A stretch of DNA of 64,000 nt, from positions 54,311,357 through 54,375,356 of the forward strand of contig OZ025250.1 in NCBI GenBank assembly GCA_964019135.1, given 5' to 3'. Below the pieces are notes generated by a model that made no database searches, was not told the origin of the DNA, and saw nothing but the letters and a program-made list of their open reading frames with translations. The position numbers and the translations under genes were made by a program. This document shows positions 10,373-20,699 of this stretch, piece after piece. Origin of the DNA: Arenicola marina (taxonomy: Eukaryota > Annelida > Polychaeta > Arenicolidae). Each line of letters begins with the position of its first letter. Position 1 is the stretch's first letter.

Positions 10373-10609
10373 TATCCCGACCTTGTTGGCTTTGATACCA
10401 ACAAGAGAGCTCAACTGCACGGTTTGCATACAAGCCGATCGCCGTTAAAATTATCAGGCGTTGAACATGTACCGGACGCTTCGATACCGGAAAAGTGACA
10501 TCAAAATGTCACGAAGCAGTGTTGTGCAGACCCAGGTCGGGAAACTTGGGTATGAATACAAGACACGTACGGATCAGCTGCCACGTAGTGATTTGACGTC
10601 AACAATTAG
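10373..10609. other. Intron-like sequence before the catalytic exons
   Basis: No exon with matching phase is found. A plus-strand frame at 10461-10700 overlaps the real exon in another frame and has no recognisable content. The short inverted pair CCTTGTTGG / CCAACAAG lies at 10382-10407. If the gene once had a further catalytic exon carrying the first active-site arginine, it is not visible here. Confidence 0.35.
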
Positions 10610-10746
10610 TTGTGTGTGGTTATGCGAAGGACGACGAGCCGCTCACCAACAACCGGGTGGCCGGAATTATGGCTACCGACATGGCACGGGCTGGGGTTGA
10701 CCTCAGGGTCACTAACAACACCCTCAGACACGGAGCCGTCACCATC
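10610..10746 (+). CDS. Recombinase-like gene, catalytic exon carrying box II arginine
   Basis: The acceptor is ACAATTAG and the donor ATC/GTAAGT. Two bases complete a previous codon, then 45 codons give VCGYAKDDEPLTNNRVAG, MARAGVDLRVTNN and TLRHGAVTI. The N-x-L-R-H-G-x-x-T segment matches tyrosine recombinase box II (usually H-x-L-R-H...T), with Asn replacing the first His. A frame stop lies just upstream, which fixes the acceptor. The exon ends in phase 0. The protein would be a DNA-strand-exchange enzyme or a domesticated DNA-binding derivative. Confidence 0.65.
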
Positions 10747-10890
10747 GTAAGTATTTCATTTTGATTGGTGTTATTAAATAAAAGCCTTGTATGTACCAAA
10801 GCATTAAACGTTATTAAGATAGTATCGCAAAGACCTGCCAGCGTTTATGTCACTTGTAATTATGTTTTTCTTCTCAATTTCACTTTTTAG

Positions 10891-11077
10891 ATAGGAGTGG
10901 TTGCGGGCTGCGAGATGGACGAGCTTGCCGAGCACATGTGCCATTCTCAGCGGACGGCCCAGAAAAGCTACAATGACAGCAATCGCTGGACAAGAGCTTC
11001 ACGCACGTCTAATTACATCGAGACAATTTGGGAGGGCCAACCAGTGACAGAGGAGGACCTGGTTGCAGCAGAGGGCG
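10891..11077 (+). CDS. Recombinase-like gene, catalytic exon with His and Tyr nucleophile
   Basis: The acceptor is CACTTTTTAG and the donor GGGCG/GTAGGT. The exon begins in phase 0, giving IGVVAGCEMDE then LAEHMCHSQRTAQKSY. The spacing from the His of CHS to the Tyr is nine residues, the usual interval from box III His to the tyrosine nucleophile (as in GHS...RY of phage-type integrases), so this part of the active site looks intact. The stretch NDSNRWTRASRTSNYIETI follows, where related recombinase-like proteins have a short basic helix. The exon ends in phase 1. Confidence 0.72.
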
Positions 11078-11232
11078 GTAGGTGTTCATCCTCCTGTAGC
11101 AAGCAGCATGCTAGAAAATTAATTTGAGTATCAAAGCGGTTTTGAATGTCTTCAGTAAGTGATAACAAAAGTATGTTCCTTTCTATTTTCTGCTTTAAAA
11201 AACTTATGCTAGACATATTTCTGGTATTGCAG

Positions 11233-11312
11233 AGCTTGCAGACTTTGACGTCGCCCTGACACGACAGTTACTGCCACCCTCTCGCCGGCCCAACCTGATC
11301 CCTCCGGCATAA
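11233..11312 (+). CDS. Recombinase-like gene, terminal exon
   Basis: The acceptor is TGGTATTGCAG. Two bases complete the Glu codon, then LADFDVALTRQLLPPSRRP and NLIPPA run to TAA at 11310-11312. All three downstream exons (10610, 10891, 11233) have mutually compatible phases and end at a stop, which is strong support for a real spliced gene rather than chance frames. Confidence 0.65.
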
Positions 11313-11530
11313 GAACCAGCGCCTGAGCTAGCTAGCTAGCCGATATCCCACTTATGGTCGATCCGGCGCCTGTGCACGCTAGCTTGCGGACACCAGACCC
11401 GACCGCCGAGATCCCACCTGTGGTTGTTGATCCGGCGGTCGTGGGGGCGCCAGGCGCGGTTTACCAGGCGCCTCCGACAAAACGTGTCACAGTGTCACAT
11501 CGTAAACCGGCTTTGAAAGGTCCCGTTTAA
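11313..11530 (+). pseudogene. Possible former C-terminal tail of the recombinase-like gene
   Basis: Beyond the TAA, the same frame soon meets TAG. From about 11342 another frame is open to TAA at 11528-11530, with a Pro/Val/Ala-rich composition (VDPAPV, PTAEIPPVVVDPAVVGAPG) and a basic end TKRVTVSHRKPALKG. The repeated DPAPV/DPAVV theme and position suggest the ancestral protein had a longer proline-rich tail, now interrupted by a stop and a frame change. The short run CTAGCTAGCTAGC lies at the break. Confidence 0.35.
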
Positions 11531-11553
11531 ACAACCGAAAAGAAAAAGATTCG

Positions 11554-11589
11554 TTCTTCTGACACCACAATAGAGTGGTGTCAGAAGAA
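11554..11589. repeat. Perfect 15-bp stem hairpin
   Basis: TTCTTCTGACACCAC (11554-11568), a six-base loop AATAGA, then the exact reverse complement (11575-11589). It lies 24 bp after the end of the proline-rich frame. It could be an RNA 3'-end structure of the gene, a mobile-element end, or a palindromic junction. Confidence 0.9.
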
Positions 11590-11644
11590 ATTAAGATCGC
11601 CACAATAGCTTATAGACCTTTGGAGGTTCTCTCCAACCATTTTA

Positions 11645-11765
11645 CTCGTGGAACCGGCATCAGATGGCCGAGAAAATGTGTTAGTGATGACGGATGTCTT
11701 CACAAAATTTGCGGAACTGTGCATGGCCCACACTATAAGAAAGACCATTGGGACCATATCTATGA
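11645..11765 (+). mobile_element. Ty3/gypsy-type integrase fossil fragment
   Basis: A plus-strand frame contains VEPASDGRENVLVMTDVFTK, the hallmark stretch of the integrase catalytic core of Ty3/gypsy LTR retrotransposons, around the second catalytic Asp. Only about 35 codons are recognisable. No LTR, protease or reverse transcriptase lies beside it. It is a small broken relic. Confidence 0.75.
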
Positions 11766-12599
11766 TTAACACACATAAGATAGCCGCCATACAGAGAGCT
11801 GAGACAAAAAGCCCTGAAATACAACTGACCGTACATATCACTTGTTGTAAAATGGTTTATGCTATATCCGCACAACACATTTTAGACCGATAAAAGCCCT
11901 GAAAGAAATATCAATCATGCACCAGATAAGTTTTCATGCAACGGACGTAGTTATCACATACATGATGTGGATATTTTGATATCGAATAAATGCATTGGCT
12001 TCCGCCATGAAGGTCGTGGCTGAGTGTGCTGCAATGAATGTTTCCATATTCGCCAGTGATGCTACACGAAACTACGACACTTATCTGTGACCATTCTTTG
12101 TCGACGGTCCTTGTCTACTTTATCTAGCCAGGATACAGCCCCAGGGATGTTCTCTCGAGCGTACTGAAATAGACAGCAGGTACATTTAAGTAGGATAGTG
12201 TTAAACACATTTTGCAAAATGGCAAGTATATAGTCAAATTTATTAATGCCGTTCACTGTTTTAGCCGATATCTTCGTTAGAATTGGAGTGAGCGCTCTGA
12301 AAATCACGGACAGGTTGCAGGACCCAGAGACCCAACCTATTCAATCACACTTTCCTTTGTGTGCCAATCAATTTTTCCTATCATATCCAAAGTAATCTTG
12401 CACATGCATCAGTCATTAAAAAGACTAAAAAAAGGAACGTGCACACAATTTGCTATATACTAAATTAACAATGGAAGGCAGTTATGAATAAATAATTGAT
12501 AATGAAAAAAGGTGGTATGACTAATGGATATGTTCCTGATTAAAGACAATTCGCACTTGATACAACTAGGGTAAGCTGGTTCGGTCTCTGGTACTCTTA
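11766..12599. other. Unassigned AT-rich sequence
   Basis: Open frames here (for example minus-strand 12062-12307) are short, and I recognise nothing in them. No repeats, promoter or splice-consistent exons stand out. Confidence 0.5.
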
Positions 12600-12895
12600 T
12601 TGCACAGTGAGCAAAGTTGTTGCCGCGGAACCAGGCTAGAACTAGCCTTGCAATACCGCTCGGCGTTCTGTCCCATATATCAGAGAAACGTCTGCATGTA
12701 CCAACCACTCACAATGCATTGTATGCGTGCCATCACATCAACATCTGGCAAATGGACGAAAATAAGTACATACAGATATATGTTGTGGCTAGAAGCAACC
12801 TGGAACGTTTTGTGAGCGAGCACAAGGAGCCAGTGCCGTGGGCAGGTAGCTACAACTTCCATGGCCATATCACAGAAGTTACCCTTCGTTTATGA
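12600..12895 (+). other. Possible coding relic, unknown product
   Basis: A plus-strand frame runs to TGA at 12893-12895 and ends with MDENKYIQIYVVARSNLERF, FVSEHKEPVPWAGSYN and FHGHITEVTLRL, a composition that looks protein-like. A TTGCACAG acceptor-like sequence precedes it. A second frame and a minus-strand frame overlap it. I do not recognise a family. It could be the terminal exon of a lost gene or chance. Confidence 0.25.
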
Positions 12896-13039
12896 AGAGA
12901 AGATCCCCAGTTTGCAGAGAACCATCATCAAGCAGTGGAGGGGGCCCCCTATCGCCCCCCCCCCCCGCCGCTGATTTCCTGTGCTTGTGGACAGGACGGC
13001 CTTACTAAAAGAACGGCGGCAGGGATTAGGGCGGGTGGG

Positions 13040-13800
13040 GCGGCAGTCTATGGTGGTGGGGGGAGAACAGTGGGGGAGGGGGGTTTCGCGGGCCGTGTGC
13101 ATACTGTGTAGACGCAGAACCGGGGGCGGAGGCAGGGGTAGGAGGACACTGGGGTCGGGTGTGAAAGCCATTAAATCCATAGTGGTGGTGGGGGGGGGAG
13201 GGGGTTTGGTGCGTTAAGCTAGCAGCCGGGCTGATTGGCGAGCCATGTGCATACTGTGTATACGTACAAGCGGGGGATGGAGGCAGGGGGAGGGGGGCAC
13301 TGGGGTCGGGTGTGAAAGCCATTAAATCTATGGTGGTGGTGGGGGGGGGACAGGGGGGTAGGGGGTTTGGTGCGTTAGCTAGCAGCCGGGTCGATTGGCG
13401 GGCCATGTGCATACTGTGTATACGCACAAGCGGGGGATGGAGGCAGGGGGAGGGGGGCACTTGGGTCGGGTGTGAAAGCCAATAAATCTATGGTGGTGGT
13501 GGGGGGGGGGGGGACAGGGGGGGAGGGGGTTTGGTGCGTTAAGCTAGCAGCCGGGTCGATTGGCGGGCCATGTGCATACTGTGTATACGCACAAGCGGGG
13601 GTGGAGGCAGGGGGAAGGGGGGCACTGGGGTCGGGTGTAAAAGCCATTGAATCTACGGGGAAGGGGTGGGGACAGGATGGGGAGGGGGGTTGGTGCGTTA
13701 AGCTAGCCACCGGGTCGATTGGCGAGCCATGTGCATACTGTGTATACGTACAAGCGGGGGATGGAGGCAGGGGCGGGGGACACTGGGGTCGGGTGTTAAC
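13040..13800. repeat. G-rich tandem array, unit 151-165 bp, five copies
   Basis: The anchor GTCGGGTGTGAAAGCC occurs at 13154, 13305, 13465 and 13630, and a final variant is at 13788 (periods 151, 160, 165 and 158). Each unit has a variable poly-G tract after GGTGGTGGTGG, the block GCTAGCAGCCGGGTCGATTG and the small dyad ACTGTGTATACG. Length variation comes mainly from the G runs. A poly-C run at about 12955-12966 lies just outside. Minus-strand frames rich in Pro/Ser/His are translations of the repeat, not genes. One further unit fragment lies at 15190-15262. Confidence 0.9.
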
Positions 13801-14290
13801 ACTAGATCTAAATTAATTTATGTCTTTTTGTTCTCTCCATATGATACATGAATTAGTTTACTAGTTAAATTAGTTTCCAGCAAATTTACAACCGGAAAGA
13901 AACTCCATGGGTAGTTTTCAACCAGTGCACACCTCTTACTTTTCTCTAGGCAAGTGGACTTACTAACTTTTATGACTTTGGTCAGTGAAAAACTAATTTA
14001 AACTCGCTTTTACAAGTCAGGCTAGTGAAAAACTAGTTGAAAGCTCATATATGTTATGGTTCCTGGGCTGAGGGCCGTCTGCCATAAAGCTGGTACATGC
14101 ACTGCCTGCAGCTTCTGCCACGTGTGCTCCCTGGCTGGCCTATAGAAATTTGGGTCTGTTGGGTCTGTACATCTGGGAGAGGCCTGCAGCCTAGCTACTT
14201 TTACGACCCAATTAGCTTGTGAAGGGCTACAGTTGTAACATCTGTCCTCCTGCTGGGGGTGGCCTGGGACTCACTAACTAACGAGTTGGT
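13801..14290. other. Unassigned non-coding sequence
   Basis: AT-rich at first, with GTGAAAAACTA(A/G)TT appearing twice (near 13985 and 14024), then a CT/GG-rich stretch leading into the LINE end. No gene is visible. Part of it may belong to the same 5'-truncated LINE insertion. Confidence 0.4.
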
Positions 14291-14299
14291 CATGTACAA

Positions 14300-14672
14300 G
14301 CTGTACACGTTTCCGGTCTTCACCTGTCATGGAACGCATATCTAGACAGCGTACCTCGGGTTGTGTTGAAGATAAGGTCCATTTCATGTTATATTGTGAA
14401 AGATTCTCTAGTCACAGAAAAATGCTTCAAGCCGAATTCATGGGGTTGGTGTTATCCTTTATTCGGGAAGGACAGAAAAGCTTAATTGACCTGCTGTGAA
14501 GCAAACACACTTCGGCACTATTCGCAGTTGATAGATCTGTCGATGAATCCATGGAATTATGTGTGAATTATTGTTTGCAATATTTCTCTTTCTGTATTAT
14601 TCTTTACATGGCAACACGCACGTATCAGCTACATGTCGTAGACCAAATACAGAATTGAATTGAATTGAATTG
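14300..14672 (+). mobile_element. 5'-truncated LINE, 3' end with GAATT tail
   Basis: The frame from about 14330 gives MERISRQRTSGCVEDKV, then HFMLYCERFSSHRKML, ending LIDLL and TGA at 14497-14499. C-V-E-D-x-V-H-F-x-L-x-C is the C-terminal Cys/His motif of Jockey/CR1/I-type LINE reverse transcriptase proteins. The 3' UTR runs about 150 bp and ends in four GAATT units (14652-14671), a short-repeat tail in place of poly-A. Only the last 60 or so codons remain, the usual 5' truncation of a LINE copy. The clade cannot be fixed from so little. Confidence 0.75.
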
Positions 14673-15148
14673 TAAAGAAGCCTGTACACGTTTCATGCAA
14701 AGGTTACCTGTAAAGTAAAGAAGTCAAGCCAGCAAGAAGCCAGTCAAGTCTCCAGTGGTGCTCAAAAAAGGGTTTTAAGCCTAAGTCAACCTGCGCTGCA
14801 CAGTGAATATTTGCTAACTTGCTACATACCGCAGAAATTCAAATATGTGAACCTCCACTAAGGAGAAGCAATCCCAGTCGCTCATCATAGTCAACGCCCT
14901 GCTATGACGATAGCCGGTGACCAGGCGCGGAGCCTCGGGCTCTATGTTGCTCGAACGGCTGTACTACGAGAACTGCCGTATGGTTTCTCCACCCCTTAGT
15001 ATGGGTGGGGGGAGGAGGTGGTAGGGGGGGGGGCTTTGACTTTAAATCATCATATCCCAGAAAGACATGACTTGCAAATGCCTATAAAATATTGCATTGA
15101 AGAACCTTAGTATTGTGTTTTTCGGGTTGATTTTTTATTAAAGAATGC
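14673..15148. other. Unassigned sequence
   Basis: No exon or repeat family is recognised. A small inverted pair CCACCCCTTAGTATGGGTGG occurs at 14991-15010, followed by a G-rich run. Confidence 0.5.
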
Positions 15149-15512
15149 CAATTAATTTCTTTTGCACAGCAGACCCCAGTGACATAGCATTCGGGTGAGG
15201 CTAGCAGCCGGGTCGATTGGCTGGCCATATGCATACTGTGTAGCGGGGGGTGGAGGCAGGGGAGGCTCACACGGCCAGTCACTGGGAATGTTGGTGTTTT
15301 AGGCCACTTTTGTGCACATACAGGCTAAATTGGGCCAAGGAACCTCCCGAGACGATGAAGGATGAAGGAATGAAACATGCCCCAGATTAGGTGCCCGAGC
15401 CCGGATTCGAACCCAGGACCTATTGATCTGCGGTCTAGTGCGCTAACCACTACACCAGGGAGGCCCCCCCCGGCCAGTCACTGGGGTCTGCTGTGCAAAA
15501 GTAAATTGACCG
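15149..15512. mobile_element. MITE-like element with inverted ends, interrupted by a SINE
   Basis: A 25-bp perfect inverted pair lies at 15159-15183 and 15477-15501, with weaker pairing a further 10 bp outward on each side. Between the arms is a copy (15190-15262) of the unit that forms the tandem array at 13040-13800, with the same GCTAGCAGCCGGGTCGATTG block, and then the SINE insertion. Without the SINE the element would be about 165 bp. It carries no coding capacity. Confidence 0.6.
15287..15470 (-). mobile_element. tRNA-derived SINE with 15-bp target-site duplication
   Basis: CGGCCAGTCACTGGG occurs on both sides (15272-15286 and 15471-15485), a clean target-site duplication. On the minus strand the head at about 15465-15392 has a pol III A box (TGGTGTAGTGG) and B box (GGTTCGAATCC) at tRNA-like spacing. 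The 3' part ends in short GATGAAG/GATGAAG repeats and unrelated sequence. Stem pairing is too poor for a functional tRNA. Confidence 0.8.
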
Positions 15513-17728
15513 TGTGCAAAAACCCGCGTGAATATCCGCAAAACTCCATTACGGGGCTGTAAGGGATTCCCCAAAAAATGTGATATTCCCTCAGGAAGCC
15601 GAGCCAGACCACCCACCCCCTCCCAGCCGGCCGACACCCAATCGTCGAGGCGCAGACTAATCCGCTGGATCGCTACACCCCACATCACAAATATTTGACT
15701 GCAGGTTGAGTGTTGATGCAGAGACACTGGACCGGCCGGTCTTGGCACATTCTTGTCACACAATAAGCTCTATTGGATACCCTGTTTCAGAAATACCAAT
15801 CATTTCTCATTATTTTATTAACAAATCCAGCTATTGTCCAGCATTCTTTTTTATATAGAAGATAGATCAGTAATTGCTCAGGTACCAGAGCTTATGCGCT
15901 TTGAAATGCAATTTCAGTGATTTTATTCATATGGCCAGATGCAGAAAAAATGTGACATTTTGCTAAAAAATAAATTTAATACAACATAAAATTTATTGTT
16001 CATTCTGAATGTTGTTACATTTAACAAATCAATGCATTCAATGATCATGGTAGACCAGTTTTTCTGAAATTTGAGATTCCCTTATTGAAAATACAGCCCA
16101 ACTGAAAAGATACTGTACTGTCTTATATGACTGAATCCAGCCAAAACAATCTCGTTAGGGGTGAATAATGGTTTCAAAACATAAAGTGTATAATTATTTT
16201 TTATTTCTGCTTGCTAAAATGGAGTATGCTATCATAAATATATTTTTTTATCGTCAATTTAAACAATTTTTATCAGTAAAATTGCAAAGGGTCTTGATGA
16301 CAAATAAAAGTGCCATGTCTTCTTCACAACATATTATAAATTTGGACACTCATTGTTCATAGATGTAGATTTGCATGAAGGTAGACATGACAAATTGAAA
16401 TATGCTTAACATTGGTCCCATAATATTGTCCCAACAGTAATGGTAAATGTTCCCTTCGCATAAAAAAATTTCTTAAGTCAAAAATATCAAAAGAACTGAC
16501 TTGATTTTACTCTGAGCACAGTTAAAGCATATATGCATCCAAATAAACCATAATTAAAGCATCCATGTAAATAAATCAGACATTAGGAGTACTGCAGTGA
16601 GGCTTATTAAACATGTTAAACAAGTGTAAATTTAATTCATAATGGAATATTTAATGCCCGAAATAGTAGTATACCAGGTAGTTCATAATCATTCCTCCAC
16701 CCACATTATGATCAGTTTTTTTGATAATATTTATGTTCTGCTGTTTGATAATTGGCACTGTTACTGTTGGGACAAAACCGTTACTGTTGGGACATTATGT
16801 AAACTGGACCCTGAGACAAGCATATTTGGAGAATCAGGAAATCTGTATGTGGGTTAATGCTAATAATTACAGGAATACATAAATTAGATCAACTGTGTTG
16901 TGCATGCTAGTAAGCAATTAAAGATTAGTGTTTACCACTGTTACTGTTGGGACAAAATAAGCCATGGAAATGGAGACACCCTATATGTTTAAAATGTATA
17001 GGTAAGGTTAAGAAGCAATAACATGTGCACAGAGGTTACTAACTAATATTATGATACTGTTTTCTAATATTTCTGTACAAGTTAAAGGACCTGTCTTCAC
17101 AAGAACGCAATGCTTATAAAATTGTGGTTTTGCTTCAAAATAGCATTGCCGAAAATTGCATATTTTGGAGTAATTTTTGCTATACCACATTTCATTTTGT
17201 AATAAATGTTTAGCTATATTATCACAGAGATAACTTTGGTATTTTATGGTTACAGTTAAAATCTTGAGATTTTACTCTCACATGAATTTGAACCCGTTTG
17301 AGATAGTCCCTGAGAGCAAGGCTACATTTAACTCCCTCCAAAGTTACTTGTTCTTTTAAAGTTTAAAGCCCCAAACAAATGCAGAGGTTCCGGTGTCATT
17401 GGCTCCTTTAAATGTGGGATCACAAAGGTTATATCTGTGTGCCTTGATTGGCTACTGGGTCTCCCAGCTGTCCAGGGCCACAGGGTTTTTGCATTCTCAG
17501 AGACTCGAGTCACTTGGCTTTTGGATCCAGACCTGGCTAGACGCATCTTTGGATCAATAAATAACATCTTACAAATTGAATATATATAGTGTTCTGTGTG
17601 AACAATCCTGGGGTAAGAGTGACATCCCAGCATCACTCCTGGTAAACCATTCCCCACAGTTTGCAGTAATACTATCAGTGTGTTATACAACCAAACACAG
17701 ATAGGAACCGTGCGAATCGGCAAAAGGC
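15513..17728. other. Long AT-rich region without a gene
   Basis: Open frames (for example plus 16168-16362, plus 16642-16857, minus 17328-17723) are short and unrecognised. The 14-mer TTACTGTTGGGACA occurs at 16761, 16781 and 16941, and in reverse complement at 16427-16440. An 18-bp sequence at about 15927 (TTCATATGGCCAGATGCA) is present in inverted orientation near 18113, so an old element of about 2.2 kb with decayed ends is possible. Confidence 0.4.
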
Positions 17729-17815
17729 CCTATTTAAAGCCGCACCCTGACTTGCGACTCAAACCCGGAAAGTGGAACCTCCAACTTCCTAATATAAGCC
17801 GCGGCTTCAAATAGG
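17729..17815. repeat. Short palindromic element (87 bp)
   Basis: CCTATTTAAAGCCGC at 17729-17743 and GCGGCTTCAAATAGG at 17801-17815 are inverted repeats with 14 of 15 matching, around a GC-richer centre. The form (small palindrome with GCCGC-containing arms) is that of a short MITE or foldback unit. Confidence 0.65.
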
Positions 17816-19119
17816 CAGTTTACGGTACTACCTTTATACAACCAAGGACAATTGTGATACTATTTCAGAGTTCAATGCAACATTATTGTTCTCAAATTAA
17901 AGAAAGCCATCAAATGTCATTCAAAATAGCTCTAAAAATTGCCGTTTCAGCAAAGTTTTTCTGTCATTACTCCGTAGTCGGATGTCCAAATCACCTGACA
18001 TTTTTTTATGTAGCTTCCATGATCATATCCACATGTAATAATATGACAAATACCATTAGCATATATAGTGTATGCATTTCAAGTATCTGCTTCAATTTCG
18101 AGTTTTCTTATTTGCATCTGGCCATATGAATTTGGGTTAAATCCTTTTTTTTTTTACCGGACAGATATCTTGAGGTAACTATTGATAGCTTCCAAGGGAA
18201 TTTACATGATATAGGCTCTAGTTTTTTCTGCTGATCTTATTTTTTTAACAGGTTACATAGTCTAATTTTCTAGAAAGAAGCTTATTAATATTGTAACCAA
18301 CCTGTATTATTAAAGTTAATGCAACTATATCAGATTAGATAATGGTTACTATCATCATGTTCATACTGATAGATTCCAGCCTAAACTAGAACCTGACAAC
18401 AAGCTGATAGGCAGAACCCTGGTAAGGTAAGGTGTGAGGTCATGGTGCAAGAAAGGAAGAAGTTTATTTCAAAGCAACTAGGAGCCTGAGGCCCTTGTGT
18501 TGACAAATTCAAATACACTGATATATGGCAGGTTCATACATTTATAGCCAAATGAGGTTGTCTCCTCTTGCTGGCCAGATAAACATAATCAGACAATCTG
18601 TTTAGTATTTTTGGCCATGACATGGCTGGTGCTAAAAATCAACTTTATCTATTAACGTTACCAATTAAATTGACCCCTCCAAGGACCTACCTCTGTATAA
18701 GGGGATCAAGGGTCATGAATTGACCTGGAAAGTTTTTGGTATCCGCCATGGTTTGGGCTCTAACCACAGACCTCTCACTTGCCAGGACGTACTGTGTGAA
18801 ACGTCAAATGCGATGCACCAAAGGGATAATCCTGTTGGCGCAGGTTGTTTTTGGTCTATTTATGTCACACCTAACTGGTACCAAGACACACAGAATCTCT
18901 TTCACAGGCAGGCAGTGGCGAAAGGTTCATAGATCAATCGATCTGTCCTCTTTTGTTTGGCCATATCATATTATATGAATTTCACATAAGCAACATGTCA
19001 AGTTCTATGATGTCCATAATCAAAGGGAGGACCTGAACAGTTTACTTGTTGCAGGGCAATGAGATATGGCACACTTCTTTGATTATAACATGAGCGCACT
19101 CATCACATCTCTCGTTCAT
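17816..19119. other. AT-rich region, no gene seen
   Basis: There is a polyadenylation signal on the minus strand (AATAAA, as TTTATT at 18463-18468) preceded on that strand by a GGGCCTCAGGCTCC stretch. This could be the 3' end of a repeat. Two overlapping plus-strand frames at 18720-18978 have no recognised content. Confidence 0.4.
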
Positions 19120-19720
19120 CTTAGGCACAACGCTACAAACAGAAAACTTACAAAGAATAAAAACACTTGGTTTTTTCGCGATCCAAAAGTGATATGAAAG
19201 CATCCAACCCATCTTATTTTACCTTTACCATATGGTTTAATGATGCATTTGTGTGTTGTTACTCCATACACTGCACATTTTGACAACAGAATGGTTAAGT
19301 TGATCACTTCCTCTCACCATTTTTGTAAAGCAGAGGCATGTGAAACTCTGTGATGTCACTTGCTGTTGAGTCACTGAGAACTTGCGAAAGCAGGCTGTAG
19401 GGCTAAATTTTGAACTACATTTTTAGCTTTTGAGTGTTTTGAAGTTAGATTTTTCCTCGTATATTCCTGAAGTTCTGCGCTTTATCGCCCACAAATATTT
19501 TAATGTATACCTTCCATAGCCATGTTTACTGAAATGGTATTCTTTAAAATAATCCTGGAAAGAAATTGGCTTATAGCGGCCTAAACTTCAACATGGAGCA
19601 TGTGTGTTTGTTTGTCCTCAAAACTGAAGTCTTGTGGCCTGATCACGAGAACTGTATAGGCCTATAAGATCGCCCCCCCCCCCCCCCCACCTTGGGCTTC
19701 TTCAGTGACTTCACATACCT
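19120..19720 (-). pseudogene. Decayed copy of a duplicated promoter/first-exon region
   Basis: This segment aligns along its length with 20700-21258 (same orientation, about 1.56 kb apart). On the minus strand the shared sequence holds a start-region ATGGTGAG, an E-box-like CATGTG (CACGTG in the other copy) and TGATGTCA at 19351-19358 (TGACGTCA in the other copy). A 63-codon minus-strand frame contains LLSKCAVYGVTTHKCIIK, similar in the partner. It ends at a poly-C run near 19675. Most differences from the partner copy are CpG to TpG or CpA, so this is the copy that has been methylated and silent for longer. Confidence 0.6.
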
Positions 19721-20699
19721 CGTTTAAACATGCCAGATGTTGCTCAATGCCAATCACCCGAACACAAAGAGACCAAGAGAATAACAAAGCGTCTGGCTTT
19801 GTTTGTTTGTGCAGCCTGTTAATCCGGCACTGACAACAAAGATATAGGGTGTTAAGTGTCAGCTGAGAGTGCATTGTATCTACATGCCTGCTAACAACAC
19901 ATGGGCTTGACTTCAGTTAAATTTGTGTAGCGTAGAATTTGTGATTAACTGAAGTTGTTAACATGGGGATGTATAGGAACTGGCTTTAGATTTGAAATTT
20001 GTTGAGATTAAGCGGAAGTTGCGATTAACCGAAGTGTGATTAAGTGGAGCACTGTACTGCAAAAAGCAATTGATAGAATCGCTTACTGTAAATCGTTCAA
20101 ACTTATAATCTGTAACCCCTTGATTTAAGGGCCATGGGTCAAGGCTACCTAGCCAGTCCTCCCCACCCCCCACCCCTTGGTATTGATCCAGAAGCATTTC
20201 ACCTGTTCACTTAGTCTATCAACCCCTTCCCAATAATCTGCCACATCTAACAATATTAAATCCATCTTTTATACCCTGCCATGCCGGCTCAGTCAGACTA
20301 CTCCATCTTGGCATCTACCCAGCCACTCATCTTCCGTGACGCCAATAGGCTATAAAGTCTTGTTCGCCTAGACTTCTGGTTTACTCATTTTGGGGACAAA
20401 CAAACGAAGCACATATTTCAAACGAGTTTAGAATCACTGTGCACACTGGTATTCTGACTACCTGCTCAAGAGCCAGGCGCCGAGGGGTGGATCCATTGCC
20501 GAAGCCTAGCGATATGATTAAGAATATTTAAGAAATATAGCTGCACAAAACGGATAGACAACACATTTTTCATTCATTTGCACCACCACAATGACTAATA
20601 TTTGTTACGACGGGATAACACGGCTGAGAAACTATCAATATTTATCATTTCTTACGAAAACAAGACATTATGATATCACATGGATTCTCCCGAGTGACA
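19721..20699. other. Spacer between the two duplicate copies
   Basis: No gene is recognised. There is a CCAAT and a CTATAAAG (CGCCAATAGGCTATAAAG, about 20341-20358) close together on the plus strand, which could be a weak promoter, but no exon follows. CCCACCCCCC-type runs lie near 20165. Confidence 0.4.

Noticed and set aside
13026-13816. Proline/serine-rich minus-strand frames up to 144 codons
   Set aside because: They translate the G-rich tandem units. Stops are avoided because of base composition.
15392-15465. tRNA gene on the minus strand
   Set aside because: A and B boxes are clear, but the acceptor and T stems do not pair well, and the sequence lies within a repeat with a target-site duplication, so it is a SINE head.
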